Shown piece after piece: positions 48,012 to 57,043 of a stretch of DNA of 64,000 bases (positions within the stretch are counted from its first letter, which is position 1; each line of letters begins with the position of its first letter). Made by a program: the position numbers and the translations under genes. Source of the DNA: Streptantibioticus parmotrematis (GTDB lineage Bacteria; Actinomycetota; Actinomycetes; Streptomycetales; Streptomycetaceae); contig NZ_JAINVZ010000006.1 in NCBI RefSeq assembly GCF_019890615.1, forward strand, positions 1 to 64,000, read 5' to 3'. The notes under the pieces were generated by a model. It was not told the DNA's origin and made no database searches. It was given only the letters and a program-made list of their open reading frames with translations.

Positions 48012-48274
48012 GACCGCTCCCTCAGGCGCTCTTCCAGCAGGTCGACCGCGTGGCCGACCGTTTCGGCGAGGGTGAGGTCGCGGACCTCGATGTGCACGTC
48101 GAGCGCCTTCTCCAAGCGCGCCCCGATGTCCATGAGTTCGAGGCTGTCGACGCCGTAGTCGGCGACCAGGCTCACGTCGTCGCCGATCTCCTCCGGCTCG
48201 GTGCCGATGACGTCGGCGACGGCGGTCCTGACGGTGTGGGCGATCTCGTCACGGGTACGGGTGGGGGTGGACAT
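48008..48274 (-). CDS. acyl carrier protein
   Basis: This 88-aa acidic protein has the phosphopantetheine site Ser44 in YGVDSLELMDIG and the usual four-helix ACP pattern. ATG 48274 has GGAGGAAG upstream. It is coupled to the ketosynthase and follows the aminotransferase by 25 bp, suggesting that chain building and possibly amine introduction happen on this carrier. Confidence 0.93.
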   Translation of the reverse strand: MSTPTRTRDEIAHTVRTAVADVIGTEPEEIGDDVSLVADYGVDSLELMDIGARLEKALDVHIEVRDLTLAETVGHAVDLLEERLRERS

Positions 48275-48299
48275 GTGCGTTCTTCCTCCGGTACGTGCT

Positions 48300-49664
48300 T
48301 CAGCTCGCGGGGTGCCCGGCGGGCGGGACCGGCCGGACGGGCTCGGTGCGCTTGGCGGGGGCGGGCAGGGTGCGCTCCGCCGCGGTCAGCGCGGCGTCGA
48401 GGATGCCGATCGCCTGCCCGACGTCCGCCTCCGCGCAGGCCAGCGAGGGCAGCAGGCGGATGGTGGTGGGACTGCTCAGGCAGGGCGACACCAGCAGTCC
48501 CGCGTCGGCGAGTTCGACCACGGCGGTCCCGGCGGCGGGGCGCGATACCAGGTCGACGCCGCGCAGCAGGCCCCGGCCCCGGACGGATGCCACGACACGC
48601 GGATGCCGCTCGCGCAGCCCGGCAAGGCCCGTGTCGAGCAGTGAGGCCAACCGGTCCCCGTGCGGGGCGAGTTGTTCGATGGCGGCGAGCGCCGCGGGCA
48701 GCGCCGCGCAGCCGAGCGGCTGTCCGCCGAACGTCGCCGAGTGCAGGAACGGATCGGCCGCCAGCGGCGCGTACAACCGCTCGGAACACACCACCGCCGA
48801 CAGCGGCACCACACCGCCGCCCAGCGGTTTTCCCACGAGCACCGCGTCGACCGGCAGCCCCTCCGCCAGCGCCACCGACCTTGGTCCGCAGCGCCGCAGC
48901 CCGCACTGGATCTCGTCCGCGATCACGAACGCGCCGTGCCGGTGGGCGTCCTCGCACCACTGGCGCAACGTCTCGGTGGGCAACGCGACGGCACCGTTCT
49001 CACCCTGCACGGGTTCGAAGACCACGGCGGCCAGGGACCGTTCGGCCGCCGCCTTCGCCACCGCGTCCGGATCGTCCGGATCGACGTGCGTGACGTCCAC
49101 CGTCACACCGCTCAACCCGGCCCGGAACAACGGACTGTGGGTGAGCGCCAACGCCCCCAGCGACTTGCCGTGGAAACCCCCGCGCACGGCGACGATCCCG
49201 CCGCGCCCGGTGGCCAGCCGCGCCAGCTTGACCGCCACCTCCACGGCGTCGGCGCCGTTCAGCCCGAAGTACACCTTCGGCAGCGCGTCGCCGAAGTACC
49301 CGGAAAGGCAGGCGGCGGCCCGTGCCGTCACCGGGTTGGACAGACTGCGGGTGGACGTGGGCATGGTGTCCAGCGCGGCGCGCACGGCCTCCACCACGGC
49401 GGGGTGGCGGTGGCCGAGCAGGGTGACCGCGTAACTGCCGAAGTCCAGCGCCTCGCGTCCGTCGGAGAGCGTCACCCGGCAGCCCTCGGCCGACGCCTCG
49501 ACGGCGCCGTGCCCGGCGAACGTCCCGGTCAGGGCCAGCTTGGGCGAGAAGTGACGGCGGATCAGGTCGAAGGCCCGCTCGGCGGAGACCGGCCCCGGAT
49601 CGGGCACGCCGTCCACCGGGATCACCCGCCCGCCGTCCTCCCGCGCGCCCAGCGGGCCGCTCAC
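48300..49664 (-). CDS. class III PLP aminotransferase
   Basis: This 454-aa protein has the class III pattern: VFEPVQGENGAVALP, 'FVIADEIQCGLRR' with the PLP Asp, and Lys279 in VDAVLVGKPLGGGVVPLSA as the Schiff-base residue, then 'HSATFGGQPLGCA'. The family (ornithine and omega-amino acid aminotransferases) interconverts an aldehyde or ketone and an amine. GTG 49664 overlaps the SRPBCC stop. With a ketosynthase, ACP and reductase-like SDR beside it, it could aminate a fatty aldehyde or keto chain. Confidence 0.88.
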   Translation of the reverse strand: MSGPLGAREDGGRVIPVDGVPDPGPVSAERAFDLIRRHFSPKLALTGTFAGHGAVEASAEGCRVTLSDGREALDFGSYAVTLLGHRHPAVVEAVRAALDTMPTSTRSLSNPVTARAAACLSGYFGDALPKVYFGLNGADAVEVAVKLARLATGRGGIVAVRGGFHGKSLGALALTHSPLFRAGLSGVTVDVTHVDPDDPDAVAKAAAERSLAAVVFEPVQGENGAVALPTETLRQWCEDAHRHGAFVIADEIQCGLRRCGPRSVALAEGLPVDAVLVGKPLGGGVVPLSAVVCSERLYAPLAADPFLHSATFGGQPLGCAALPAALAAIEQLAPHGDRLASLLDTGLAGLRERHPRVVASVRGRGLLRGVDLVSRPAAGTAVVELADAGLLVSPCLSSPTTIRLLPSLACAEADVGQAIGILDAALTAAERTLPAPAKRTEPVRPVPPAGHPAS

Positions 49665-50134
49665 CGCACCGCTCCCGGTTCCGGGCGTACTCTCGCCGCC
49701 GCCAGACGCCGGTCCAGCGCGGTCAGCATCTGCGCCGCGTTCTCCCGCAGGGCGTCGGCGGCCACCCCGTCCAGCATCTCGGCCAGCAACGGGATGCCGA
49801 TGTCGAAGTCGACGTGCAGCGAGACGGTACTGCCTCCGGCCGGCCCCGGAACGACCGCCCAATGACCGGTGAACTCGCCGAGATCACCGGCGACTTGGCG
49901 GAAGTCGAACCGGCGGGCGTCCGGATCGATGACCTCCGCCTCGGTCCAGCGCAGCACCGACCCCTTCAGGCGCACCGACCAGGAGGTCGTGCGATGTCGG
50001 TCGTCGGCCTGGTCGACCAGGTCCACGGACTCCACGTTGTCCATGCAGTCCGGGTACGACCGCACGTCGACCACCGCGGCCCACGCCTCGTCGACCGGGG
50101 CGGCGATGCTCAGTTCCACGTCCACTCGTGGCAT
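49661..50134 (-). CDS. SRPBCC/START-domain protein (polyketide cyclase-like)
   Basis: This 157-aa protein matches the polyketide cyclase/dehydrase and lipid-transport fold: MPRVDVELSIAAPVDEAWAAVVDVRSYPDCMDNVESVDLV at the N-terminus and a long C-terminal helix (ADALRENAAQMLTALDRRLAAA). The fold encloses a hydrophobic ligand. In this operon it could guide cyclisation or bind the acyl intermediate. It is coupled to the aminotransferase and lies 4 bp after the acyltransferase gene. Confidence 0.82.
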   Translation of the reverse strand: MPRVDVELSIAAPVDEAWAAVVDVRSYPDCMDNVESVDLVDQADDRHRTTSWSVRLKGSVLRWTEAEVIDPDARRFDFRQVAGDLGEFTGHWAVVPGPAGGSTVSLHVDFDIGIPLLAEMLDGVAADALRENAAQMLTALDRRLAAARVRPEPGAVR

Positions 50135-50138
50135 GGGA

Positions 50139-51509
50139 TCAGACTCCTTCGTCGTCTGTGGCGGAGGCGGGCCGGTCGTGGCGGTGGTCCGCTGGGGAAG
50201 TGGGCCGGTCGTGACGGTGGTCCGCGGGGGAGGCGGGGCGGCCGTCGGAGGCCGGGGCGTCGTCCAGCAGCGCCGCGTGCGGGCCGAGGGTCTCCGCGAG
50301 GGCGGCGGACAACGCGGCGGGCAGCACCCTGCGCAGCACCGCCCGTGCCGCCGGCCGGACGTGGGTGACGGCGTAGACCTGCGGTACCAGGTCGCAGCCG
50401 AACTCGACCTTCGGCGTGTACGCGGTCTGCGCGAAACGGATGTGCGCGCATCCCGACTCCAGCGCCAGCCGGATCGCCGCGTAGTGCACGACGTGGTAGA
50501 GCCGGGCGTCGTGCGCGAGGCGGTAGTCCAGGCCGATGCGCGCTCCGGTGGCGCCCTTGCCGGAGAACAGGCACAGCAGGAACGCCACCAGCCGGTCGCC
50601 CTGGAAGCACGCGACCAGACGGCGGCGCGGCTGTCCGCTCGCCTCGACGGCGGCCAGGAACGTGGGATCGAGGGAGTCGAGCGTCTGGTCCGCGCGGTCC
50701 ATGACCTGCCGGTACAGGTCGAAGACCTGCGGCAGCAGCGCGGCGAAGTCGTCCACGACCTCCACGCGCAGATCGTCGCGCGCCTCGAACTTGCGCGCCT
50801 TGGACCTCAGGTTGCGGCGCGGCTTCGCGGGCAGCGACGTCACGTACTCCTCGAACGAGCCGTGACCGAGGGCCAGTTGGGTGTCCGGCATGCTCGGCAC
50901 GAAGAAGAACCCGGCACGCGACAACTCTCCCCGCAGCGGCGCGAGTTCGGCGGGCGCGAAGTCCTTGAACACCACCGTTCCCAGCCGTTCGCTCCGGGCG
51001 AAGCGCAGCACCGCGTCCACCATCAGCCGCACCACCTCGCGCGGCGGCGCCCCGGCGCTCAGCAGATGGCCCTGCCCAAGCAGGTTGCCGCACAACAGCA
51101 TGGGAATGCGCAGCAGTCGCGGACACACCTTCCGCACCGGAGCCAGCAGCCGCCGCTCCTTCGGCCCCACGACGTCGTCCAGCCGCAGGTCGCGGAAGAG
51201 GCACAACGGCAGCACCGCCACGACGTCCGCACCGCGCCGGGCCACCAGGTACGCGTAGCCCTCTGGGCCGATCGCGCCGCGTTCCATCGAGGCGAACAGC
51301 CCGCGCGACCACATCGGGTCGTCCGGGGGCGCCAGCGCCTCCCACACGGCCGCCGGGAGCGCGTCGACACCGCGCACCACCTCGACGCGGTACGCCCCCG
51401 CGCCGCCGAAGTCCGTGCCCGTACCGCCGGACCCCTCGCCGCCAGGTCCTTCACCAGCGGGCCCGGAGGCGTCGCCCGCCCGTATCGCGGTGCCCTCGCG
51501 TTCCGTCAC
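50139..51509 (-). CDS. GNAT/FemAB-like acyltransferase (BioF2-like)
   Basis: This 456-aa protein has the tandem GNAT fold seen in FemAB-like and COG3146/PF13480-type acyltransferases: LPAKPRRNLRSKARKFEARDDLRVEVVDDFAALLPQVFDLYRQV and 'FAQTAYTPKVEFGCDLVPQVYAVTHV'. Such proteins N-acylate amines from acyl-carriers; the group includes proteins proposed as bacterial ceramide synthases. The C-terminus has tandem PADHRHDRP repeats. GTG 51509 has GGAGG upstream. An N-acylation step on the aminated lipid chain is an attractive guess. Confidence 0.7.
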   Translation of the reverse strand: MTEREGTAIRAGDASGPAGEGPGGEGSGGTGTDFGGAGAYRVEVVRGVDALPAAVWEALAPPDDPMWSRGLFASMERGAIGPEGYAYLVARRGADVVAVLPLCLFRDLRLDDVVGPKERRLLAPVRKVCPRLLRIPMLLCGNLLGQGHLLSAGAPPREVVRLMVDAVLRFARSERLGTVVFKDFAPAELAPLRGELSRAGFFFVPSMPDTQLALGHGSFEEYVTSLPAKPRRNLRSKARKFEARDDLRVEVVDDFAALLPQVFDLYRQVMDRADQTLDSLDPTFLAAVEASGQPRRRLVACFQGDRLVAFLLCLFSGKGATGARIGLDYRLAHDARLYHVVHYAAIRLALESGCAHIRFAQTAYTPKVEFGCDLVPQVYAVTHVRPAARAVLRRVLPAALSAALAETLGPHAALLDDAPASDGRPASPADHRHDRPTSPADHRHDRPASATDDEGV

Positions 51510-51561
51510 CGAATCCTCCGCCCGCCTCGTCGTCGCGTCCTGTCCGCCATCGCGCGCCCCC

Positions 51562-52692
51562 TCACCCGATGCGCAGCCGGGCGCCGTCGAGGTACTCGCG
51601 CAGCGGCGCGCCCATGCGGGAGCGGGACGGCGGATGGAAGGCCAGTCCCGCGGCGGCCGAGGCGAGGTACGCGCCGTCCGGCGAGCCGATGAACGCCATC
51701 CCGCCCAGCGCCTCGACACACGCCCTGGTGGTCCGGGTGATGGCGTCCTGCGCCGCGTACCGCGCGGTCAGCGCGCCCACCAGCAGCGTGTCGTCCCACG
51801 CGCTGTCGTCCATCGCCCGGGCGACCGCCTCCACCGCGAGCATCGCCGCGTCCACGTCCACCATGAACCGCGCCGGATCGTCCCCGGGGCCGCCGGTGCG
51901 CTCCAGCACCCGTTCGACCAGCGCGCTGGCGATCCCGATGTACCCGGCGGTCAGCAGGAGTTCGAACCACAGGAACCCGGCGACGTTGAGCGAGTCCGGC
52001 ACGGCGTCGGCGGTGACCTCGGTCGTCACCACCATCTGCGGGTCGAGTTCGACGTCGGTCAGCACCACCTCGTCGCTCTCCGCGCCCGCGAGGACGGGTG
52101 TGCTCCAGAACGGCCGCACCGAGACGCCCGGGGTCTTCGCCGGGACGATGGCGACCGCGAGCCGGTCGGTGCCGTCCTCGTCGGCGAGCACCACGGACGC
52201 GGTCAGCAGGTCCATGGAGCGCGACAGGCTGCACGGCTTCTTGCTGCCGTTGAGCACCACGCGGTCGCCACGCCGCTGGGCGGTGATGTGCGGACGCAGG
52301 ATGTTCTGGCCGGTGTTGCCCTCGGCGAAGCCGGACGCCAGCAGCATGCGGTTCTTCGCGATGGCTTCCAGCAGCAGCCCCTCCAGGCCGGTCCCGGCCT
52401 TCGCCGACTCGACCAGTCCGGCCACCGAGAAGTGGTGCATGGTGGTCGCCACCGCGAGCGAAGGGCAGCGCGCGCCGACCGCCCGTTGCACCCGTACCGC
52501 CTGCAACGGGCTCGCCCCGGCGCCCGCGTTCTCCTCGGGCACGAGCAGGCCGGGGCCGCCCGCCTCACGGAACGCGGCGATCGCCGGGCTGGGCGCGCGT
52601 TCCAGTTCCTCCAGCGGACGGTCGGCCAGGGCCTGGTCGAGGCCGGGCACGAGCTTGTCCATGGTCGCGCGCTCGACGTGCAGGAAGTTCAC
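51562..52692 (-). CDS. acyl-CoA dehydrogenase family protein
   Basis: This 376-aa protein has an acyl-CoA dehydrogenase layout: N-terminal helices, central beta domain ('LLASGFAEGNTGQNILRPHITAQRRGDRVVLNGSKKPCSLS') and C-terminal FAD helices ('ACVEALGGMAFIGSPDGAYLASAAAGLAFHPPSR'). The ending 'SAAAGLAFHPPSRSRMG' differs from the usual catalytic loop, so the base is not obvious. It may desaturate an acyl-ACP or acyl-CoA chain, or act as a flavin hydroxylase of the same fold. GTG 52692 has GAGAGAGG upstream. Confidence 0.82.
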   Translation of the reverse strand: MNFLHVERATMDKLVPGLDQALADRPLEELERAPSPAIAAFREAGGPGLLVPEENAGAGASPLQAVRVQRAVGARCPSLAVATTMHHFSVAGLVESAKAGTGLEGLLLEAIAKNRMLLASGFAEGNTGQNILRPHITAQRRGDRVVLNGSKKPCSLSRSMDLLTASVVLADEDGTDRLAVAIVPAKTPGVSVRPFWSTPVLAGAESDEVVLTDVELDPQMVVTTEVTADAVPDSLNVAGFLWFELLLTAGYIGIASALVERVLERTGGPGDDPARFMVDVDAAMLAVEAVARAMDDSAWDDTLLVGALTARYAAQDAITRTTRACVEALGGMAFIGSPDGAYLASAAAGLAFHPPSRSRMGAPLREYLDGARLRIG

Positions 52693-52829
52693 GGACGATG
52701 CCTCTCTCACGCAGGAATTCACGCTGGAGTTCACGCGGGACGACACGCAGGACGACACGCCTGACGCGGCGCCGGACGCTCAACAGGGCTCACGCAACGG
52801 GGAGTTGCCGAAGGCCCCACGCGCGCCGG

Positions 52830-54047
52830 CTACCGGATGGCGAGGGCGAGACGGTCGAACGCGCGCAGGCTGATGCTGTCGCGGCGCACCGGCGGCTCCG
52901 CCTCGTGCAGCCCCGGGAAACGCGTCAGCAGTCCCCGGATCGCCGTCGCGCCCTCCATCCGGGCCAGTGCCGCGCCCAAGCAGAAGTGCGCGCCCGCGCT
53001 GAAGCTGAGCACCCGCACGTCGGGGCGGCGCACCAGGAAGGGGTCGGGGCCCGGATGGCGGGCCGGGTCGCGGTTGGCGGCGGCGAGCACCGTGGTGACG
53101 TTGGCGCCCTCGGGGATGTCCACGCCGCCGATCCGGGCCGGGCGGGACGCGATGCGTTCGGTCATGCGGACCGGGGTGTCCCAGCGCAGCGACTCCTCCA
53201 CGGCGTCCCGGGCCAGCGCGGGATCGTCGCGGACCAGGGCGAGCTGGTCCGGATGCGACAGCAACGCGTGGACGGTCAGGCCCAGCAGGCTCGTCGTGGT
53301 CTCGAACCCGGCGACGAAGACCAGCAGCAGGTTGTCCACCAACTCCCGCTGCGTCAGCCGCCCGTCGTCGGCGTCGCGCACCTGGAGCAGCGCGGTCGCC
53401 AGGTCGTCGGCGGGCTCGGCGCGGCGGCGCTCCAGCAGTTCGGCGAAGTACTCGCGCAGCGACTCCACGGCGTGGTCGGCGCGTTTGAAGTCCTCGTCGG
53501 TCCGCACCGGCTCCAGCAGCCGGCCGGCGTCCTGCCCGTAGCCGCGGAACCGCTCCTGGTCGGGGCGCGGCACGCCGATGAGGTCGCCGACCACGGCCAC
53601 CGGCAGCGGGTAGCCGACGAGTTCCTGGAAGTCGGCGTGGCCGCCGTCGCCGGTGGCGTCCGCGAACCGGTCCAGCAGCTCCGAGACGGTCTCCTCCACC
53701 GGACCGCCCAGGGCGGCGACCCGCCGCGCGCTGAACGCGCCGCCGACCAGCCGCCGGATACGGGCGTGGTCGTCGCCGTTGGCCCGCAGCATCGAGGAGT
53801 AGAAGAACTCCGCCCCCGCGTGCTCGCGCCAGTCCGGCATCTCCCGCTCGCACCACTCCAGATCGGGCGTGCGGAAGCCGGGATCGGTCAGGACGGCCTG
53901 GCAGTCGTCGAACCGGGTGAGGAAATAGGTGTCCAGCGCCTCGTTGCGGTAAACGGGCGCCACCGCACGGAGCCCGGCCAGCGCGGGGTGCGGGTTCTCC
54001 TTGCCCTCCGGGGTGAACATCGAGAAGAGAAGCGTTTCTGGATCCAC
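52830..54047 (-). CDS. cytochrome P450 (canonical, CYP105/107-like)
   Basis: This 405-aa protein has every expected motif: I-helix VFVAGFETTTSLLG, ExxR in EESLRWDTPVRMTER, and heme loop FSAGAHFCLGAALARME with the axial Cys. It is soluble and the right length for a bacterial class I P450, so it needs ferredoxin and a reductase from elsewhere. GTG 54047 is the start. It is the first gene of the minus-strand group 54.0-45.7 kb and is preceded by two palindromic operators. Confidence 0.93.
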   Translation of the reverse strand: MDPETLLFSMFTPEGKENPHPALAGLRAVAPVYRNEALDTYFLTRFDDCQAVLTDPGFRTPDLEWCEREMPDWREHAGAEFFYSSMLRANGDDHARIRRLVGGAFSARRVAALGGPVEETVSELLDRFADATGDGGHADFQELVGYPLPVAVVGDLIGVPRPDQERFRGYGQDAGRLLEPVRTDEDFKRADHAVESLREYFAELLERRRAEPADDLATALLQVRDADDGRLTQRELVDNLLLVFVAGFETTTSLLGLTVHALLSHPDQLALVRDDPALARDAVEESLRWDTPVRMTERIASRPARIGGVDIPEGANVTTVLAAANRDPARHPGPDPFLVRRPDVRVLSFSAGAHFCLGAALARMEGATAIRGLLTRFPGLHEAEPPVRRDSISLRAFDRLALAIR

Positions 54048-54515
54048 TGGTGCAGGCCCTTCCGCCGTAGGGGCGTGCCAAGTCCGTATGACGTGCCGTC
54101 ACGGGAATTGACGTGCCGTCAGGCGAACGTGCTGGGTGTCACGGATGGAGGAGACGAGGGGCGATTGCTCGGAGCGACGTCCGTTCAAGTATCTACCGTT
54201 CGCGCAGTACGGGGCCTGCGAAGAAAGGGTGAGGCCAATATTGATCCCCGCCTGGCCGGAAAACGACCGGCGCATTCACCGGGGCCGGAAAGGCGCCCTT
54301 TCGCGCCGTGTGCGGATGCGGTAAGGGCGCTCATGAGGGGCGCGTGATCGCGTACTTGTGTCGCGTTCGGCGGATCATCGTAAGGGAATTTGATGACCCG
54401 TCAGTGAGATGCTTTTTGGCTTTTCTTTGGTGGTGATTATCCGGGCGGTGGGTACGCGGATGTCGCGGTGCAATCCGGCGGCCTTTCCCGGGCCGGGAGG
54501 CGCGCCGCCGCCCGT
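54048..54515. other. 468-bp intergenic region upstream of the P450 gene
   Basis: Apart from the paired palindromes at 54089-54121, the gap has an A+T-rich patch (54350-54440) with a partial match TGACCCGTCA (54394-54403) and no convincing coding frame. It separates the P450 group from the efeB gene, whose stop faces it. I see no other structure. Confidence 0.5.
54089..54121. promoter_or_regulatory. two copies of palindrome TGACGTGCCGTCA, 20 bp apart
   Basis: TGACG-TGC-CGTCA occurs exactly twice (54089-54101 and 54109-54121) with a 20-bp period, about two helical turns, 42-74 bp before the P450 start. Such paired dyads are typical operators for TetR- or GntR-type dimers. No candidate regulator gene is adjacent. 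Confidence 0.65.
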
Positions 54516-55742
54516 TCAGGCCAGCAGGCCCGCCGCCAGGTGGTCGGCGCCCGGGCCGAAGCCGGGCAGGGCGAGGAAATAGCCGCCGCCGGTGGGCTGG
54601 ACGTAGTCCACCAGCGGCTCGCCGGCCAGCCGGTGCTGAACGGCCTCGAACTGCCGCCGCACGTCCTGCTGGTAGCAGCAGAAGACCAGGCCCACGTCCA
54701 GGTCGCCGACCGCGTCGAGGCCCCGGTCGTAGGAGTAGCCGCGACGCAGGATGCGCTGGGCCGCGGTGGCCGCGGTGCGCGGGTTGGCCAGCCGGATGTG
54801 GGAGTCGAGCGGGGTGACCAGCCCGCGCGGGTCGGCCGCGAAGTCCGGCGGATCGGACTCGCGGGTGCCGTCGAGCGGGGCGCCGGAGTCGCGGCGTCGC
54901 CCGATCATGGTCTCCTGCTCCTGGAGCGAGACCCGGTCCCAGAACTCCACGAGCATCCGGATGATCCGGATCACCTGGTACGAGCCGCCCCGCGCCCACG
55001 CGGTCGCGCCCGTCCCGGCGTCCCCGGTCCAGATCAGCGCGTCCGCCACCCGGGGATCGGCCACGGCGGGCTGCGAGGTGCCGTCCTTGAAGCCGAGCTG
55101 GTTGCGCGGGGCGCCGTCCGGCCTGGGCGCGGGCAGGAAGCCGTCCGCCTTCCACACCGGCTGCATGGCTCCCCGGGTGTGCTTGGCGATGTCGCGCAGC
55201 GCGTGCATCACCGTGTCACGGGAGTCGGCGCAGATCTGGAGCGAGATGTCGCCGTGCAGTTCGGTCGACCCGGCGACGTGGTCGTCGGGGAAGACCGGCA
55301 TGGTGGTCAGCCCGGCGGGCTTGCGCGCGGCCAGCCCGAAGCGTTCGTCGAACAGCGACGCGCCGACGCCGACGGTCACCGTCAGCCCGTCGCCCGGCAG
55401 CACGCCTCCGAGCAGGCCGCTGTCGGCGGGCGGCGAGACCAGGTCGGTGGCGGGCACCGGGCCGCCCGCGGTGAGCGCCCGCACCCGGTCGGTCAGCGTC
55501 CGGAACAACGCGGTCAGCCCGGCCCGGTCGGACGCGATCACGTCGAACGCGGCGAAGGTGGCCGCGGCCTGCTGTTGCGTGGTGATCCCGGCCTGGTGGG
55601 GCCCTTCGCAGGGGAAGCGGCGACCCGAGGCGGCTGCGGACGGGGGAGCGGCGGCGAGCGCGCCGGTGGCGACGGCCGCCGCGGTCGCCGCGCTCGCCGT
55701 GGCACCGCGCAGGAAGGCACGCCGCCCTGGCGCGGCCGTCAC
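54516..55742 (-). CDS. efeB: EfeB-type deferrochelatase/DyP peroxidase, Tat-exported
   Basis: This 408-aa protein starts with a Tat signal (GRRAFLRGATASAATAAAVATGALA) and has the DyP fold with the GFKDG motif in LGFKDGTSQPAV, whose Asp is catalytic. EfeB proteins are exported heme peroxidases of the EfeUOB ferrous iron system. The GTG start overlaps the efeO stop, so the two are coupled. Length matches the family. Confidence 0.92.
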   Translation of the reverse strand: MTAAPGRRAFLRGATASAATAAAVATGALAAAPPSAAASGRRFPCEGPHQAGITTQQQAAATFAAFDVIASDRAGLTALFRTLTDRVRALTAGGPVPATDLVSPPADSGLLGGVLPGDGLTVTVGVGASLFDERFGLAARKPAGLTTMPVFPDDHVAGSTELHGDISLQICADSRDTVMHALRDIAKHTRGAMQPVWKADGFLPAPRPDGAPRNQLGFKDGTSQPAVADPRVADALIWTGDAGTGATAWARGGSYQVIRIIRMLVEFWDRVSLQEQETMIGRRRDSGAPLDGTRESDPPDFAADPRGLVTPLDSHIRLANPRTAATAAQRILRRGYSYDRGLDAVGDLDVGLVFCCYQQDVRRQFEAVQHRLAGEPLVDYVQPTGGGYFLALPGFGPGADHLAAGLLA

Positions 55743-56968
55743 GCGGACGTCCTCGGCGCCAGCAGCCCGGGAACCTCGGCCAGTTGCTCCAGCAGCCCGC
55801 CCAAGTCTCCTTCCAGAGAACGAAACTGAGTAGCAGTCAATTGACGCACCGGAATCCACGTCCCGTTCGCGGAGCGGCAGGACCGCACCTGGGCCTGCAC
55901 CGCCGACACCTCACGCGTCAGCGAGGACGCCAGCCGTGGGTCCCGGGGGCGCAGCAGCGGGGTGAGGACGCCCAGCACCTCACGGGTGCCGTCGAGGTTC
56001 GCGTCGAGGGTGGCCAGCGTGGTGCCGCTGCCGTAGTCGGCGGCCCCGGTGAGCTGGAACTGCATCGCGTTCTCCAGGATCTCGTGGGAGCGCAGCGGCA
56101 GGTCGCCCGGGTCGACGTCCTCGCTGGGGAAGTCCCGGATCAGCCCGGCGACGTCGGAGACCAGCCGGGTGGTCAGCGGGCGCAGGTCGGCGGCCGAGTG
56201 CCCGTGCCACAGGTCGTACTCGATCCGGTGGAAGCCGGTCCAGTCGGGCGAGTCGACGCCTTGCGGCAGCCCGTCGGCCCGCCCGTCGATGGCGTCGTCG
56301 AAGTCGCCGAAGGCGGTGTACGCGGCGCCCAGCCGCTCGTAGGCGAGGTGGGCGGTCAGCCAGCGGGACCTCGCCGCGGCCAGGTCGCCGTGCGCCACGG
56401 CGGAGTCCAGGGCGCGGGCGGCGGTCAGCAGGCCGGGCAGCGCGGCGGCGACCCAGGCACGGTAGGCGTTGACCGGAGCGGTCATGGCCAGGTCCGGGAC
56501 CGGGCGGTACCCGGCCACCGCGTCGTCCGTGCGCCCGGCGACGGCCAGGGGACGCGAGGTGCGTACCGTTCCGTCGGAGAAGACACAGCGGAAGGCATAA
56601 CTCCCGGCACTCAGCGCGGTGTTGAGGGCGACCGTATGCCCCGGAGCGATCCACGGGATCTCGGCGTAGACCTCGGCGCCGTCCGGCGAGGTGAGGTAGA
56701 CCGTGGCGTACGGCGTCGCGCGGTCGGTCACCGTGAACGCCAGCCGCCCGGCGGGCAGACGGCCGCCCGGCGCACCGCACCGCGTGGCGTCCACCCCGAA
56801 CGCGCCGCCGGGCACCGCCGTGCCGGCCCCCGCCCCGGCCGCCGACCCCGCGCAGACGGCGGCCACGACGAGCGCCGCCACCCCCGCCCCGGCCCGCCGC
56901 CACGACCACGGCTTCCGGCCGCTCTCACGGTCGGGAGCCGGGACGTGCGTGGCGACGGGGGAGGGCAT
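55739..56968 (-). CDS. efeO: EfeO iron uptake protein (cupredoxin plus M75 domain)
   Basis: This 409-aa protein has an N-terminal signal/anchor (AGAGVAALVVAAVCAGSAAGA), a cupredoxin-like domain (about 50-140) and a C-terminal EfeM/M75 peptidase-like domain with the HxxE metal motif in GFHRIEYDLWHG. It binds ferrous iron outside the membrane for the EfeU permease. EfeU is not next to it: the upstream neighbour is a phosphoesterase 75 bp away. It is coupled to efeB downstream. Confidence 0.9.
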   Translation of the reverse strand: MPSPVATHVPAPDRESGRKPWSWRRAGAGVAALVVAAVCAGSAAGAGAGTAVPGGAFGVDATRCGAPGGRLPAGRLAFTVTDRATPYATVYLTSPDGAEVYAEIPWIAPGHTVALNTALSAGSYAFRCVFSDGTVRTSRPLAVAGRTDDAVAGYRPVPDLAMTAPVNAYRAWVAAALPGLLTAARALDSAVAHGDLAAARSRWLTAHLAYERLGAAYTAFGDFDDAIDGRADGLPQGVDSPDWTGFHRIEYDLWHGHSAADLRPLTTRLVSDVAGLIRDFPSEDVDPGDLPLRSHEILENAMQFQLTGAADYGSGTTLATLDANLDGTREVLGVLTPLLRPRDPRLASSLTREVSAVQAQVRSCRSANGTWIPVRQLTATQFRSLEGDLGGLLEQLAEVPGLLAPRTSA

Positions 56969-57043
56969 GGCGAGGCGGGTCCTCTCGGGTTCGGCGGACG
57001 GGGACTCGGGCGTGACGAGCGGGGGAGAGAGGGGCAGGGGTGC

